DNA from: JBIKIW01 sp044361365
Lineage (GTDB): Bacteria > Patescibacteriota > JACMRA01
Assembly: GCA_044361365.1 (NCBI GenBank)
Contig: JBIKIW010000022.1
Span: 1-24,763, forward strand
DNA: 24,763 nt
Reading direction: 5' to 3'
Position numbers and translations under genes: made by a program. The notes below the pieces were generated by a model that was not told the origin of the DNA, searched no databases, and worked only from the letters and a program-made list of their open reading frames with translations. Below, in pieces: positions 1-9,300 of this stretch; positions within the stretch are counted from its first letter, which is position 1, and every line of letters starts with the position of its first letter.

Positions 1-329
1 TGTTTTTGTAGCGTCTATATCTACACAAAAATGATGAATTATTTTTTTTAAATTGTAATTGCTTAATCTTTGTCTGTATATCATAGAAATTAGTTTAGTT
101 AGTGTTTGCTAACTAGTCTAGTTCCTTCTTAGTTATCTAATTTATTAGGCTAGTACTGATAAAATTGCGGTCTGACATAACACAGCTTAGCCTTAACTGG
201 TATTACACAATTCTGTAAAGAGTTAAGCTTAATAGTTTAATTAATGGGTACCAAAAAATACCCCGTCAGATATCACTGCCACACCTTTCAAGAAAGGGGA
301 ATCTTGGCTTTAGTTTTAAAACTTCAAAA
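1..329. other. Intergenic region downstream of the ATPase gene
   Basis: No convincing gene is visible on either strand. The stretch holds one nested inverted repeat: CTTAACT at 192-198 pairs with AGTTAAG at 221-227, and inside it TTACA at 203-207 pairs with TGTAA at 214-218 around a six-base loop. Smaller hairpins lie at 246-264 (GGGTA/TACCC) and 284-297 (CCTTTC/GAAAGG). None is followed by a T-run on the minus strand, so they are not obvious intrinsic terminators of the ATPase gene. The gene for subunit B, usually a near neighbour of subunit A, is not here. Confidence 0.5.
192..227. repeat. Nested inverted repeat (possible RNA hairpin)
   Basis: A 7-bp outer stem (CTTAACT/AGTTAAG) encloses a 5-bp inner stem (TTACA/TGTAA), separated by an asymmetric internal loop of four and two bases, with a CAATTC loop. 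It lies about 100 bases past the stop codon of the ATPase A gene, so it may be a 3' end structure. No T-tract follows on either strand, so its role is unknown. Confidence 0.4.
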
Positions 330-2090
330 TTAGACTCGGCTAACCAAATCTTCCCGAACTTTCACGATATCAGAAATTTCTGGCTTGTATTTCATGTCGG
401 TAAGAGCTTTTCTAACTTCAGCACTAAAGTACTCAGCTACATAATTTTCATTGTCTCGGTTTGCTTCCAAAGCTGATTCTACAGCGTCGTTTACTCCAAT
501 AATAGTTCGTAACATGGCGATCATTTTTTCGAAAGAACAGTATGTGTCGATAGCGTCAAAACCGTTTTGTTGTAAAAAGTCTTCTCTAACTGATTTTCCG
601 ATTTCTAATAGTAACCTGTCTCGGTTATCAAGTCCGTCCATTCCTACGATTTTTACCAATTCTTCAAGTTCAGATTCTCTAGCTAAAATAGTTTTAGCTT
701 TTTTACGATCACTAATAAATTGCTTTCCTTCGTCTCCGTATTCTTTGCTAACCAAGTCGCTAAAGACTGTTTCGTAGAGTGAGTAGCTTTGGTTCCAGTT
801 GATAGATGGGTAGTGTCTCTTGGAGGCTAATTTTGCATCTAATGCCAAGAAAACCTGAGAGTTCTTTAATGATGTTTGAGTGATAGGCTCTGAAAAGTCT
901 CCTCCTGGAGGTGAAACAGTTCCGATAACAGTAACAGATCCTTCATCTTCTGAATAAGTATCAACAACTCCAGCTCGTTCATAAAAAGAAGCGATACGAC
1001 TGGACATGTATGCTGGGTAACCTTCCTCCGAAGGCATTTCTCCCATTCTTTGTGAGATTTCTCTTAGTGCCTCTGCCCATCTGGAGGTTGAATCTGCCAT
1101 CAAGACCACATCGTAGCCCATGTCTCGGAAGTATTCAGCGATGGTGATACCGGTATAAATACTAGCTTCACGAGCAGCGATAGGCATGTTTGAGGTGTTG
1201 GCGATCAAACAAGTACGATCCATGATTGGTTTGCCGGTTCTAGGGTCGGTAAGGGTAGGGAAAAGCTTTACCATTTCAGTCATTTCGTTTCCTCGTTCTC
1301 CACAACCTACATATACTACCACTTGAGCGTTACTCCACTTAGCAACTTGCTGTTGAGTAAAGGTCTTACCAGCTCCAAAAGGTCCAGGAGTAGAAACCTT
1401 AGCACCCAAAATGATTGGGAACATGGCATCAATAACTCTTTGTCCAGTTTTGAAAGCTTTTTTAGGTGCTTTTTTCTTTAAATATGGTCTAGCAACTTTT
1501 ACTGGCCATTTTTGAACCATTTTTACTTCGTATTTGTCTCCTTTTTCGTTTTCTAGGTGAGCAACTACATCTTTTAGGGTGTATTCACCAGCTTGAATGT
1601 CTTTTACAGTCCAAGTTCCGGGTTTTAATTCAGGTAAAATAATCCAGTGCTTCAAAAGGTCAGTTTCTTGAACATAGCCAACTTTTTTACCTTGCCAAAC
1701 AGTTTCATCAACTTGAACGGTTGGGATAAATTCCCACTTTTTGTCATAATCAAGACTTGGAAGACGGATACCAGGTTGGATAAAAATCGGACTAATTTCA
1801 TCAATAGCTTTAAGAGGTCTTTGGATTCCGTCAAAAATAGCAGCCAAAAGTCCAGGTCCTAGCTCAACGCTAAGCAATTCATTCATTAATTCAATTGGCT
1901 CGCCAACTTCTAGTCCTCCAGTTTCTTCATAAACTTGAATTTGTACAATGTCTTTATCGATGGTAATAATTTCTCCTAAGAGTTTTTTATGTCCGACTAA
2001 AACGGTTTCTAAAATTTTGGGTTTTTCACCAGAATTGGCGGGGATTTGGGCAGTAACAAGAGGTCCTGAAACTTGTGTGATTATAAGCAT
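330..2090 (-). CDS. atpA: V/A-type ATP synthase catalytic subunit A
   Basis: This is the catalytic A subunit of a V/A-type rotary ATPase, which couples ATP synthesis or hydrolysis to ion transport at the cytoplasmic membrane. It is 586 residues, the usual family length. The P-loop GPFGAGKT is at residues 236-243, GERGNEM with the family's catalytic glutamate at 264-270, and Walker B VVLMADSTSRW at 328-338. The segment at about 110-200 is the 'non-homologous' insert that separates A from B and from F-type beta subunits. The ATG start follows an extended -10 (TGG plus TATATA) by 19 bases, with no Shine-Dalgarno site. The gene stands alone here: it is divergent from rpoB, and no subunit B, D or other ATPase gene follows within the 329 bases available. 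The assignment is secure; the complex it belongs to cannot be seen. Confidence 0.97.
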   Translation of the reverse strand: MLIITQVSGPLVTAQIPANSGEKPKILETVLVGHKKLLGEIITIDKDIVQIQVYEETGGLEVGEPIELMNELLSVELGPGLLAAIFDGIQRPLKAIDEISPIFIQPGIRLPSLDYDKKWEFIPTVQVDETVWQGKKVGYVQETDLLKHWIILPELKPGTWTVKDIQAGEYTLKDVVAHLENEKGDKYEVKMVQKWPVKVARPYLKKKAPKKAFKTGQRVIDAMFPIILGAKVSTPGPFGAGKTFTQQQVAKWSNAQVVVYVGCGERGNEMTEMVKLFPTLTDPRTGKPIMDRTCLIANTSNMPIAAREASIYTGITIAEYFRDMGYDVVLMADSTSRWAEALREISQRMGEMPSEEGYPAYMSSRIASFYERAGVVDTYSEDEGSVTVIGTVSPPGGDFSEPITQTSLKNSQVFLALDAKLASKRHYPSINWNQSYSLYETVFSDLVSKEYGDEGKQFISDRKKAKTILARESELEELVKIVGMDGLDNRDRLLLEIGKSVREDFLQQNGFDAIDTYCSFEKMIAMLRTIIGVNDAVESALEANRDNENYVAEYFSAEVRKALTDMKYKPEISDIVKVREDLVSRV

Positions 2091-2109
2091 ATCAAAGTAA
2101 ATTGGCTTT

Positions 2110-2118
2110 TATATACCA
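2110..2118 (-). promoter_or_regulatory. Extended -10 promoter of the ATPase A gene
   Basis: Read on the minus strand, TGG followed by TATATA forms a TGn extended -10. The hexamer ends 19 bases before the ATG, giving a leader of roughly 12 bases. A TTGACA at 2142-2147 is 26 bases away, too far for a standard -35 partner, so the extended -10 probably acts alone. Confidence 0.5.
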
Positions 2119-2473
2119 AAAACACTTAAACAAATTTCTTTTGTCAATAGGTTTAGCATGATTATGATCAACTTTTTTATAGACTTTTAGTTTAAACTTA
2201 TTTTTTTTCATAAAAAACAGCCTTATACTCTTAAAGATAATAATGATTTAGACATTGCTTCGCATGGGTTGATTTGATAATTACAAAAGGAATAAGATTG
2301 TTTGAGTTGCTATGCTAAAAGTTAGCTTAGAATCATTCAACACCGGATTTGCAAATGAGGAAAGGTAGTAAATTCGTCTTTCTTTAATATTATCAATATT
2401 TTGATTAGTGTTTTTGTGTTGGAGAGCTAAAATTTGTAAAGTCAGGTAATAGTCTAAACCAAATTTAGAAAAC

Positions 2474-2503
2474 TTGACATAACCAAATCTTTGTTACTTT
2501 ACT
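2474..2503 (+). promoter_or_regulatory. Upstream rpoB promoter candidate (P1)
   Basis: TTGACA at 2474-2479 and TTTACT at 2498-2503 are separated by 18 bases. The first 13 bases, TTGACATAACCAA, recur exactly at 10417-10429, where the same 18-base spacing leads to TTTAAT. Transcription from here would give rpoB a leader of about 110 bases that includes the hairpin at 2572-2586. Confidence 0.5.
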
Positions 2504-2571
2504 TAGAAGTTATAAAAAAAGAGATTAGTTTTGCTTTTAGATACACCAAACTTTCGACTAATTTAAATTCT

Positions 2572-2594
2572 GGCCCTTCGTGGGTCTGCTTTTT
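2572..2594 (+). terminator. Possible attenuator upstream of rpoB
   Basis: GGCCC (2572-2576) can pair with GGGTC (2582-2586) around TTCGT, with one G-U pair. It is followed by TGC and then five T at 2590-2594. This GC-rich hairpin plus T-run stands out against the AT-rich surroundings and sits between the two rpoB promoter candidates. The stem is short, so termination is only a possibility. Confidence 0.3.
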
Positions 2595-2602
2595 GTTATA
2601 CT
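2594..2602 (+). promoter_or_regulatory. Extended -10 promoter of rpoB (P2)
   Basis: TGT followed by TATACT is a TGn extended -10 with no recognisable -35. It ends 16 bases before the rpoB ATG, giving a leader of about 9 bases, too short for a Shine-Dalgarno site. The same design recurs at other genes in the window. Confidence 0.5.
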
Positions 2603-2618
2603 TTAATTCATCAATAAT

Positions 2619-5600
2619 ATGGCTATTACCAAAATCAAACGAGACAACTTCGGCGTTAAACAACACGCTTTTCCAGTTCCAAGTCTGAATAACATGCAGA
2701 TAGAGTCCTATAAACTATTTTGGGAAAGAGAAATCAACAAAGTTTTGGCAGAATTTAGCCCAGTCGAAGATACCGCTGGAGGAAGATGGAAAGTAACTTT
2801 AGGACCAGGAATTTATCTTGAAAAAGACCCAGAAATCACCGAAACTAGAGCATTGCTTCAACGAACTACCTACTTTGCACCTTTATATATAGATGTAACT
2901 GTAGAAAATTTAATCACAAAAGAGAAAAAATCTCAGCGAGTTTTTGTTGGAAATACACCTTTAATGACCCAAAAAGGTAACTTTATTATTAACGGAGTTC
3001 AGAAAATTGTTGTAAGTCAGCTAGTGAAATCACCAGGTCTTTTATACACACGAGAAGTTGAAAAAAATTCTTTGGTTTACACAGCTAAAATTATCCCAAA
3101 CAGAGGTATTTGGTTGGATTTAACAATTGGTGCTGATGGCGTAATCTACGCTAGAATTGATCGTAAGAAAAAATTCCCAGCCACTCAAATTCTTAAACTT
3201 TTTGGAATGACCAAAGAAAAAGATATTTTAGAAGCTTTTAGAGATGTAGATACTGATGAAAAAATTAGCTACGTACAATCAACCTTGGAAAAAGATAATG
3301 CAGTAGGTGTAGAAGATGCAGTTAATCAGATTTACAAGAAATTACGACCAGGAGATATTGTGTCAATTGAGCAAGGTAAAAAATACCTAACCTCTTTGTT
3401 TACAGATATTACAAAATACGACTTTGGAGCTGTTGGTAGGTATAAATTTAACCTAAGACTTGGTTTGAAAGCGAAGTCCGACGATTTTGATGATTATAAG
3501 AAAATTTTAGATATCGAGGATATAGTTTTGACCATGAAAGAATTGATTAGAATGGCTGTTGATAGAGAAGAACCAGATAATATTGACTCTCTTGCTAACC
3601 GTAGAGTTCGTGGTGTAGGGGAGTGGCTTGCAAACACTTTTAAGGCTGGTTTAAGCCGTGTAGTTCGTAATACCAAAGACAAGATGACCATGAATGAAGA
3701 CGCTAAATTCACTCCAGCACAATTGGTGAATATGAGACCTCTTGCTGCTATGATTGAAGACTTCTTTAACACTTCTCAGCTTTCTAGGTACATGGATCAA
3801 ACCAACTTACTTTCTGAAATGGATCAAAGACAATTCATGACTTGCTCTGGTCCTGGAGGTTTGACTAGAGAAAGAGCTGGTTTTGAAGTTCGTGATGTAC
3901 AACCTAGCTATTATGGTAGAATTTGCCCGGTAAATACCCCAGAAGGTCCTAGTTTTGGTCTAAATTTGCACGCTGCTATTTATTCTAGACTAAACCATAT
4001 GGGCTTTTTAGAAACTCCTTATCTTAGAATCAAACGAGATTTAGAATTGGAAGACCCTGAATTAATTGGCAGAACTCCTTTAGAAGATGTAAAAGTTGGT
4101 AATGAAAAAATTATTAAAAAAGGACAATTCCTTACCGAAGATTTGCTTAATTCCCTCAAAAAAGAATACCCAGAAGCTAAAGTTAGTGTGAAACCCTTTG
4201 TTTCTAAAGAATTTAGTTGGTTAAGTCCTGAAGAAGAATTTAGATATCTAATTGCTGAGCATATCGCGCAAGTTGATGATCAAGGTCACATTTTAGCTGA
4301 TCAGGTTGGAGCTAGGAAATTTGGAGAACCGATTCAAGCTTCCAGTGAAGATATTGATTTAATGGACGTTGCTTCAAACCAGATTTTTAGTTTGTCTGCT
4401 TGTATGATTCCTTTTGTGGCTCAAACCGACGGTTTGCGTGTACAGATGGGTACCAACCAACAAGGTCAAGCCCTTCCTTTAATTAGGCCAGAACAACCAA
4501 TTGTAGCTACTGGACTTGAAGAAGTTGCTGCAAAAGATAGTGGTTACGTAGTATTTTCTCCTGTAGATGGGGAAGTAAGTTACTCAGATTCTCAAAAAGT
4601 TGTAGTTAAAGATAAAACTGGGCAAGAATTCCAGATGCAAGCTCTTAAATTTTTACCATCCAACGATCACTCTACAATCAACCAAAGAGTAGTAGTTAGA
4701 CCAGGTGAAAAAGTGAAAAAAGATGATATCTTGATGGAAGGTTTTGGTATTCATAATGGTGAATTTGCAATCGGTCAGAATGTTCGGGTAGCTTTCATGC
4801 CATTTAAAGGATACAACTTTGAAGACGCTATCGTACTTTCTGAAAGATTGGTTCAAAGGGATAAATTCAGTTCAACTCATATTTACGAATTAGTTTGTGA
4901 TGTTCACGAAACTCGTCTTGGAATTGAAGAAATAACTAGAGATATCCCTAATGTAGCAGCCGATAAACTAGCTAAATTAGATAAAGATGGTGTTATTCAC
5001 GTTGGATCATATGTTGAATCTGGTGATATTTTGGTAGGAAAAATTACTCCAAAAGGTGAAGTTGATCTTTCCCCAGAAGATAAATTGATTAGAGTTTTGT
5101 TTGGTGAATATTCACGAGATGTAAAAGATAGCTCTCTCTATTTGGAGCATGGATTAACTGGAAAAGTAATTTCTATTCGTATTTTTAGCCGAGAAACAGG
5201 AGATGTTTTACCAAACGATGTTACCAAACGAGTTCACATTTGGCTTGCAACTACCAGAAAAATTAAACCAGGAGACAAAATGGCTGGAAGGCACGGAAAC
5301 AAAGGAGTTGTCTCAGTAGTTTTACCTATTGAAGACATGCCTTATACTGCTGATGGAAAACCTGTAGATATGATTCTAAACCCTCTTGGTATTGTAGGGC
5401 GTATGAACTTGGGTCAACTTTTAGAGACTCACCTTGGTTTGGTTTGTGAAAGTAAAGGAATTCATGCAGTAACTCAACCATTAAACGAAATTAATGTAGA
5501 TAAAATCCGAGAAGAACTTGTAAAAGCTGGATTTAGCCCAGATGGAAAGGTTAATCTTTATGATGGTCAAACTGGTATCAAATACGAAAGACCAGTTGTT

Positions 5601-6023
5601 GTGGGACATTTATACATGAACAAGCTTTATCACTTGGTTGATGACAAAATTCACACTCGTTCTACTGGACCTTATTCTTTGGTTACTCAACAGCCACTTG
5701 GAGGTCGAAGTCATTCCGGAGGTCAGAGATTTGGAGAAATGGAGGTATGGGCGTTGGAAGCTTACGGTGCAGCATATGCCTTACAAGAAATGCTTACCAT
5801 CAAGTCAGATGATATTCAAGGAAGAGATGCGGCTTTTGAAGCGATTGTAAAAGAAAAACCAATCACTAGTCCAAACCTTCCAAGTTCGTTTATCGTATTG
5901 GCTAATGAGTTAACAGCTCTCGGGGTAAAGGTTAACGCCGAAGTTGCTGAAACTGGTTCTTACGATGATACCGGAGTCGATGAAAAACTAGCTTTGTCGG
6001 TGGATCAGGGTGATTTGAAGTAA
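2619..6023 (+). CDS. rpoB: DNA-directed RNA polymerase subunit beta
   Basis: The beta subunit of RNA polymerase forms half of the active-site cleft. At 1134 residues it is compact (E. coli has 1342) but complete from N-terminal lobes to C-terminus. GPGGLTRERAGFEVRDV starts at residue 411, CPVNTPEGPSFG follows the fork region, and GDKMAGRHGNKG is at 885-896. The rifampicin pocket departs from the usual sequence. Aligning MDQ at 392-394 with E. coli 515-517 gives Q513R, H526Q, R529F, S531T and L533S (residues 390, 403, 406, 408 and 410). The ATG at 2619 was chosen because it follows an extended -10 and the N-terminus matches the family. rpoC, almost always the next gene, is absent: a hairpin follows the stop, then a restriction-modification gene. 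Confidence 0.98.
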   Translation: MAITKIKRDNFGVKQHAFPVPSLNNMQIESYKLFWEREINKVLAEFSPVEDTAGGRWKVTLGPGIYLEKDPEITETRALLQRTTYFAPLYIDVTVENLITKEKKSQRVFVGNTPLMTQKGNFIINGVQKIVVSQLVKSPGLLYTREVEKNSLVYTAKIIPNRGIWLDLTIGADGVIYARIDRKKKFPATQILKLFGMTKEKDILEAFRDVDTDEKISYVQSTLEKDNAVGVEDAVNQIYKKLRPGDIVSIEQGKKYLTSLFTDITKYDFGAVGRYKFNLRLGLKAKSDDFDDYKKILDIEDIVLTMKELIRMAVDREEPDNIDSLANRRVRGVGEWLANTFKAGLSRVVRNTKDKMTMNEDAKFTPAQLVNMRPLAAMIEDFFNTSQLSRYMDQTNLLSEMDQRQFMTCSGPGGLTRERAGFEVRDVQPSYYGRICPVNTPEGPSFGLNLHAAIYSRLNHMGFLETPYLRIKRDLELEDPELIGRTPLEDVKVGNEKIIKKGQFLTEDLLNSLKKEYPEAKVSVKPFVSKEFSWLSPEEEFRYLIAEHIAQVDDQGHILADQVGARKFGEPIQASSEDIDLMDVASNQIFSLSACMIPFVAQTDGLRVQMGTNQQGQALPLIRPEQPIVATGLEEVAAKDSGYVVFSPVDGEVSYSDSQKVVVKDKTGQEFQMQALKFLPSNDHSTINQRVVVRPGEKVKKDDILMEGFGIHNGEFAIGQNVRVAFMPFKGYNFEDAIVLSERLVQRDKFSSTHIYELVCDVHETRLGIEEITRDIPNVAADKLAKLDKDGVIHVGSYVESGDILVGKITPKGEVDLSPEDKLIRVLFGEYSRDVKDSSLYLEHGLTGKVISIRIFSRETGDVLPNDVTKRVHIWLATTRKIKPGDKMAGRHGNKGVVSVVLPIEDMPYTADGKPVDMILNPLGIVGRMNLGQLLETHLGLVCESKGIHAVTQPLNEINVDKIREELVKAGFSPDGKVNLYDGQTGIKYERPVVVGHLYMNKLYHLVDDKIHTRSTGPYSLVTQQPLGGRSHSGGQRFGEMEVWALEAYGAAYALQEMLTIKSDDIQGRDAAFEAIVKEKPITSPNLPSSFIVLANELTALGVKVNAEVAETGSYDDTGVDEKLALSVDQGDLK

Positions 6024-6062
6024 AAGTGCTGGATTTTGTTTATTAGTTCAAAATCTACTTTT
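6022..6062 (+). terminator. Hairpin terminator overlapping the rpoB stop codon
   Basis: AAAAGT (6022-6027) pairs with ACTTTT (6057-6062), and GATTTTG (6032-6038) pairs with CAAAATC (6049-6055) around a 10-base loop, with a small internal bulge. The 3' arm ends in TTTT, and the 5' arm begins inside the TAA stop codon. It is AT-rich, but the double stem directly after rpoB supports termination here and argues against read-through into the next gene. Confidence 0.45.
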
Positions 6063-6330
6063 AACTCAATCCTGACAAAGTAAAAATTAAAATCGTCAAT
6101 CTAGCTAATTTATTTGTGTTAAGTTAATCAGACTTTTTATAAATTGGAGTTCAGATAATATTTTTTATGAACAATATGAATAAGCACATCTAAAAAATTA
6201 CTCGTAGATTATGATTTTAATATTAGAATAATTTGATCTAAGAGTTGCTTAAATTGATTGAAATGAATCAAACCGAGAAAATAGGTAAAGCCACAAAGTA
6301 TAGGGTTAAAAATAAGTAAATTGCTAAAAT
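6063..6330. other. Intergenic region between rpoB and the restriction-modification gene
   Basis: No gene was found in this AT-rich stretch, and nothing resembles the start of rpoC. TATAGG at 6299-6304 followed by GTTAAA could be the -10 of the downstream gene. An almost identical TATAGGGTAAA precedes htpX at 20853. There is no Shine-Dalgarno site before the ATG at 6331. Confidence 0.35.
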
Positions 6331-9300
6331 ATGCCACTACTAAACAAGAGACTAATACAAGATACCGTCGCCAAACACAAGCATGAGATCGGAAGTAGTA
6401 CAAAACAGAATTTACAAACTTTGTTTAAAGATACTTTGAACCGTATAGAAACAGGCAAATTCAAAAAAGAGGAAAGTGAGAAAGTACCATTTTTACAAAG
6501 ATTATTTGAGCTTTTAGGTTATAAACTACACGAGAATTTAGAATTTGAATATTCAACTTCATTTGGTAGAAGCATTGACGGGGTTTTAGGCTTACAAACT
6601 GAAAAAGGTCGAGATGTAGAAATAGCAATTGAATGGAAAGGAATTGATACCAAAAGCCTAGATAAAGGCAAAGCTGGTGAAACTCCAGTGTCTCAAATGT
6701 GGGACTACATGGGAAAAGTGGGTGCTGAAATTGGAATTGTAGGCAACTTTTTAGAATTCAGAATTTACACCCTCAAAACCAAACAAACCGATTACCAAGA
6801 ATACTTTTTACGAGAGCTAGTTGAAAAAGAGGACAAACTAGATGAGTTCATATTCCTCCTTAAAAAACAAACTTTACTGAAAAACAACAGCAAGCAAAGC
6901 CTTTTAGAAAACCTAATCAGTCAAAGTGAAGCCCAGCAGGAACAAATAACCAAACGTTTTTACAACGATTATAAACAAAGACGGCTAAATTTATTCGGGC
7001 ATTTGGTAGAAAACAACCCCGAAATCAACAAACACATTTTAATTGAAAAAGCCCAAAAAATCTTAGATCGCTTGATTTTTATCATGTTTTGTGAGGATAG
7101 TACCAACGACTTGCTCCCAAAAAATATATTAACAGACACTTATAATTTAGGTAAAAAAAACCGAAGTCGAAGTGAAACTAAAATATGGGAGCAGTTTCAG
7201 TACCTTTTTGAAGACATAGACAAAGGTAGATACGACATTCAACCCAGTATAAATGCCTACAATGGTGGACTATTTGCCGAAGATTTGGAATTAAATAATT
7301 TGGTAATTAAAGACGAGGTTTGGGAGTGGTTTAATCAAATTTCTGAAAAATACGATTTTGAGAGTGATTTAAATGTAAATATCCTTGGACACATTTTCGA
7401 ACAGTCTATCAGTGACATTGAAGAGATAAAAAGTGAGATTGAAGTAGCGGAGGGTTTATCCCTCCATGATAAACAAAATGAAACGACAATCAATGGAACG
7501 GCAAGCGTTCCTCTACAAAAACCCAAAACCTCCAAACGCAAAAAAGACGGAATTTACTACACCCCTGAATATATTACTGACTACATCGTAAGCGAAACAA
7601 TAGGAAATTGGCTGGGAGATCAAGAAATTCCCCTCTTGAGGGGTGGCAACGAAGTTGACGGGGTGTTTCCTCTGAATCAAATCAAAATCCTAGACCCAGC
7701 AGGTGGAAGCGGTGCATTTCCAAATCAGGTGCATAACTTTTTGTCCAAAAAACACGAGGCAAAATTTAAGGAGCTATCAACAGACGAAAACGACCTTTTT
7801 AACCAAGTTCAAATCGACAAATCAATCCTACAAAACAACATTTTCATGGTTGACCTCCAGCCCGAAAGTGTGGAAATAGCTAAACTCAGTTTGTGGCTTA
7901 AAACTGCCAAAAAAGATCAGAAGTTAAACAATTTGGATAGCAATATTAAATGCGGAAATTCTCTAATCAATGACCCTGAAATTGCCGGAAATACTGCTTT
8001 TGACTGGAATAAAGAGTTTCCTGAAGTTATGGCAAGTGGTGGTTTTGATGTGATTATAGGGAATCCTCCATATGGCGGGGAAATCAATAAAACTCAACAA
8101 GAATACTACATAAATAAATACACAACAGCATACTATAAACTTGATACTTACGCCTTATTTATTGAGCAAGGTATAAATTTGTTAAAAGCAGGTGGTTATT
8201 TAGGTTTTATAGTTCCATATACTTGGCTTACTATTCAACAACACAAAAAGTTAAGAGAGCTATTACTTAGCTTTCAAATTGTTCAAATCATAGATTTACC
8301 AGTTAAGGTGTTTGATGATGCTGATTTAGACACGGTTATTTTGATTTTGAAGAAAGACAAGCCAAAAGAAACGATTGAAATAGGCGAAATTATTGATAAT
8401 AAAATTGAAATTGTTCGAACAATTAGACTCGATAATATCAAAAAAAATCCTGATTTAACTATAAATATAAGCAATTCAGAAGAAGATTTTGAAATAATCC
8501 AAAAAATCCAGCAAAATTCTTTTCAATTAAAGGAACAATTTGAAGTTTCTCAAGGCTATATACCATATAGACGATCAGACCTTGTTAAAGAATATGGTTT
8601 GGAAGAGGGGAATAGAATCGTTGACGAAAGACTTTGGCATTCCGATGAAAAGAAAGATGAAATGTGGAAACAAGAAATACAAGGTAGAGATATAGAAAGA
8701 TATTCTCACACTGAAAGCCATCAATTTATAAAATATGGAAAACATTTAGCTGGATATGTAGAACCTAAATTTTTCAAAAGTCCTAGAATTTTAATCATGG
8801 AAGTTACTCGTGGAGACGAAAACAAGATAAAATCAGTCTTTACAGACAAAGAATACTACAACACACCTTCGATTATCAACATAATTCAAGAAGAAAATAA
8901 TGTGTTGAAATTAAAATTTGTTTTAGGAGTGATTAACAGTAAAATAATAAGCTGGTATCACACAAAAACAAGTCCTAAAGCTAACGCAACTACTTCAATT
9001 CCAAAAATCTTAGTCAATGATGTTCGCAATTTACCAATTCCCAAAGCAACCACCGAACAACAAACCCAAATCGCCGATCTGGTGGATCAAATCATGAACC
9101 TCAAAAAAGAAATGCAAGATTATCTCAAAAATACTTTCATACTTTTACAAGCTGAACTTGGAGGGCAGAAAATAACCCTAAACAAAAAACTAGAAAAGTT
9201 TTGGACACTAGATTTTGCTGAATTTTTAGGAGAACTTACCAAACAAAAAATCCAAATTAGTCACCCGCAAAAACGAAACCTAATCACCAGTTTTGAAACC

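Larger units (their letters stand above)
2091..2618. other. Divergent regulatory region, atpA/rpoB
   Basis: These 528 bases separate two outward-facing housekeeping genes. I see no convincing protein or tRNA gene. The region holds the atpA extended -10 (2110-2118), a small perfect hairpin GCTAA/TTAGC at 2314-2326, a good sigma70-type promoter at 2474-2503, a hairpin with a T-tract at 2572-2594, and an extended -10 immediately before rpoB. The unassigned middle (about 2150-2470) is AT-rich. Confidence 0.5.

Noticed and set aside
1..31. Inverted repeat TGTAG..CTACA near the left end as a terminator
   Set aside because: The T-run lies before the stem rather than after it on the plus strand, and the minus strand has A after it. 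Loop and bulge make it weak.
2142..2147. TTGACA as the -35 of the ATPase A gene
   Set aside because: It is 26 bases from the TATATA box, and a hexamer at normal spacing (TGTTTT) does not resemble a -10.
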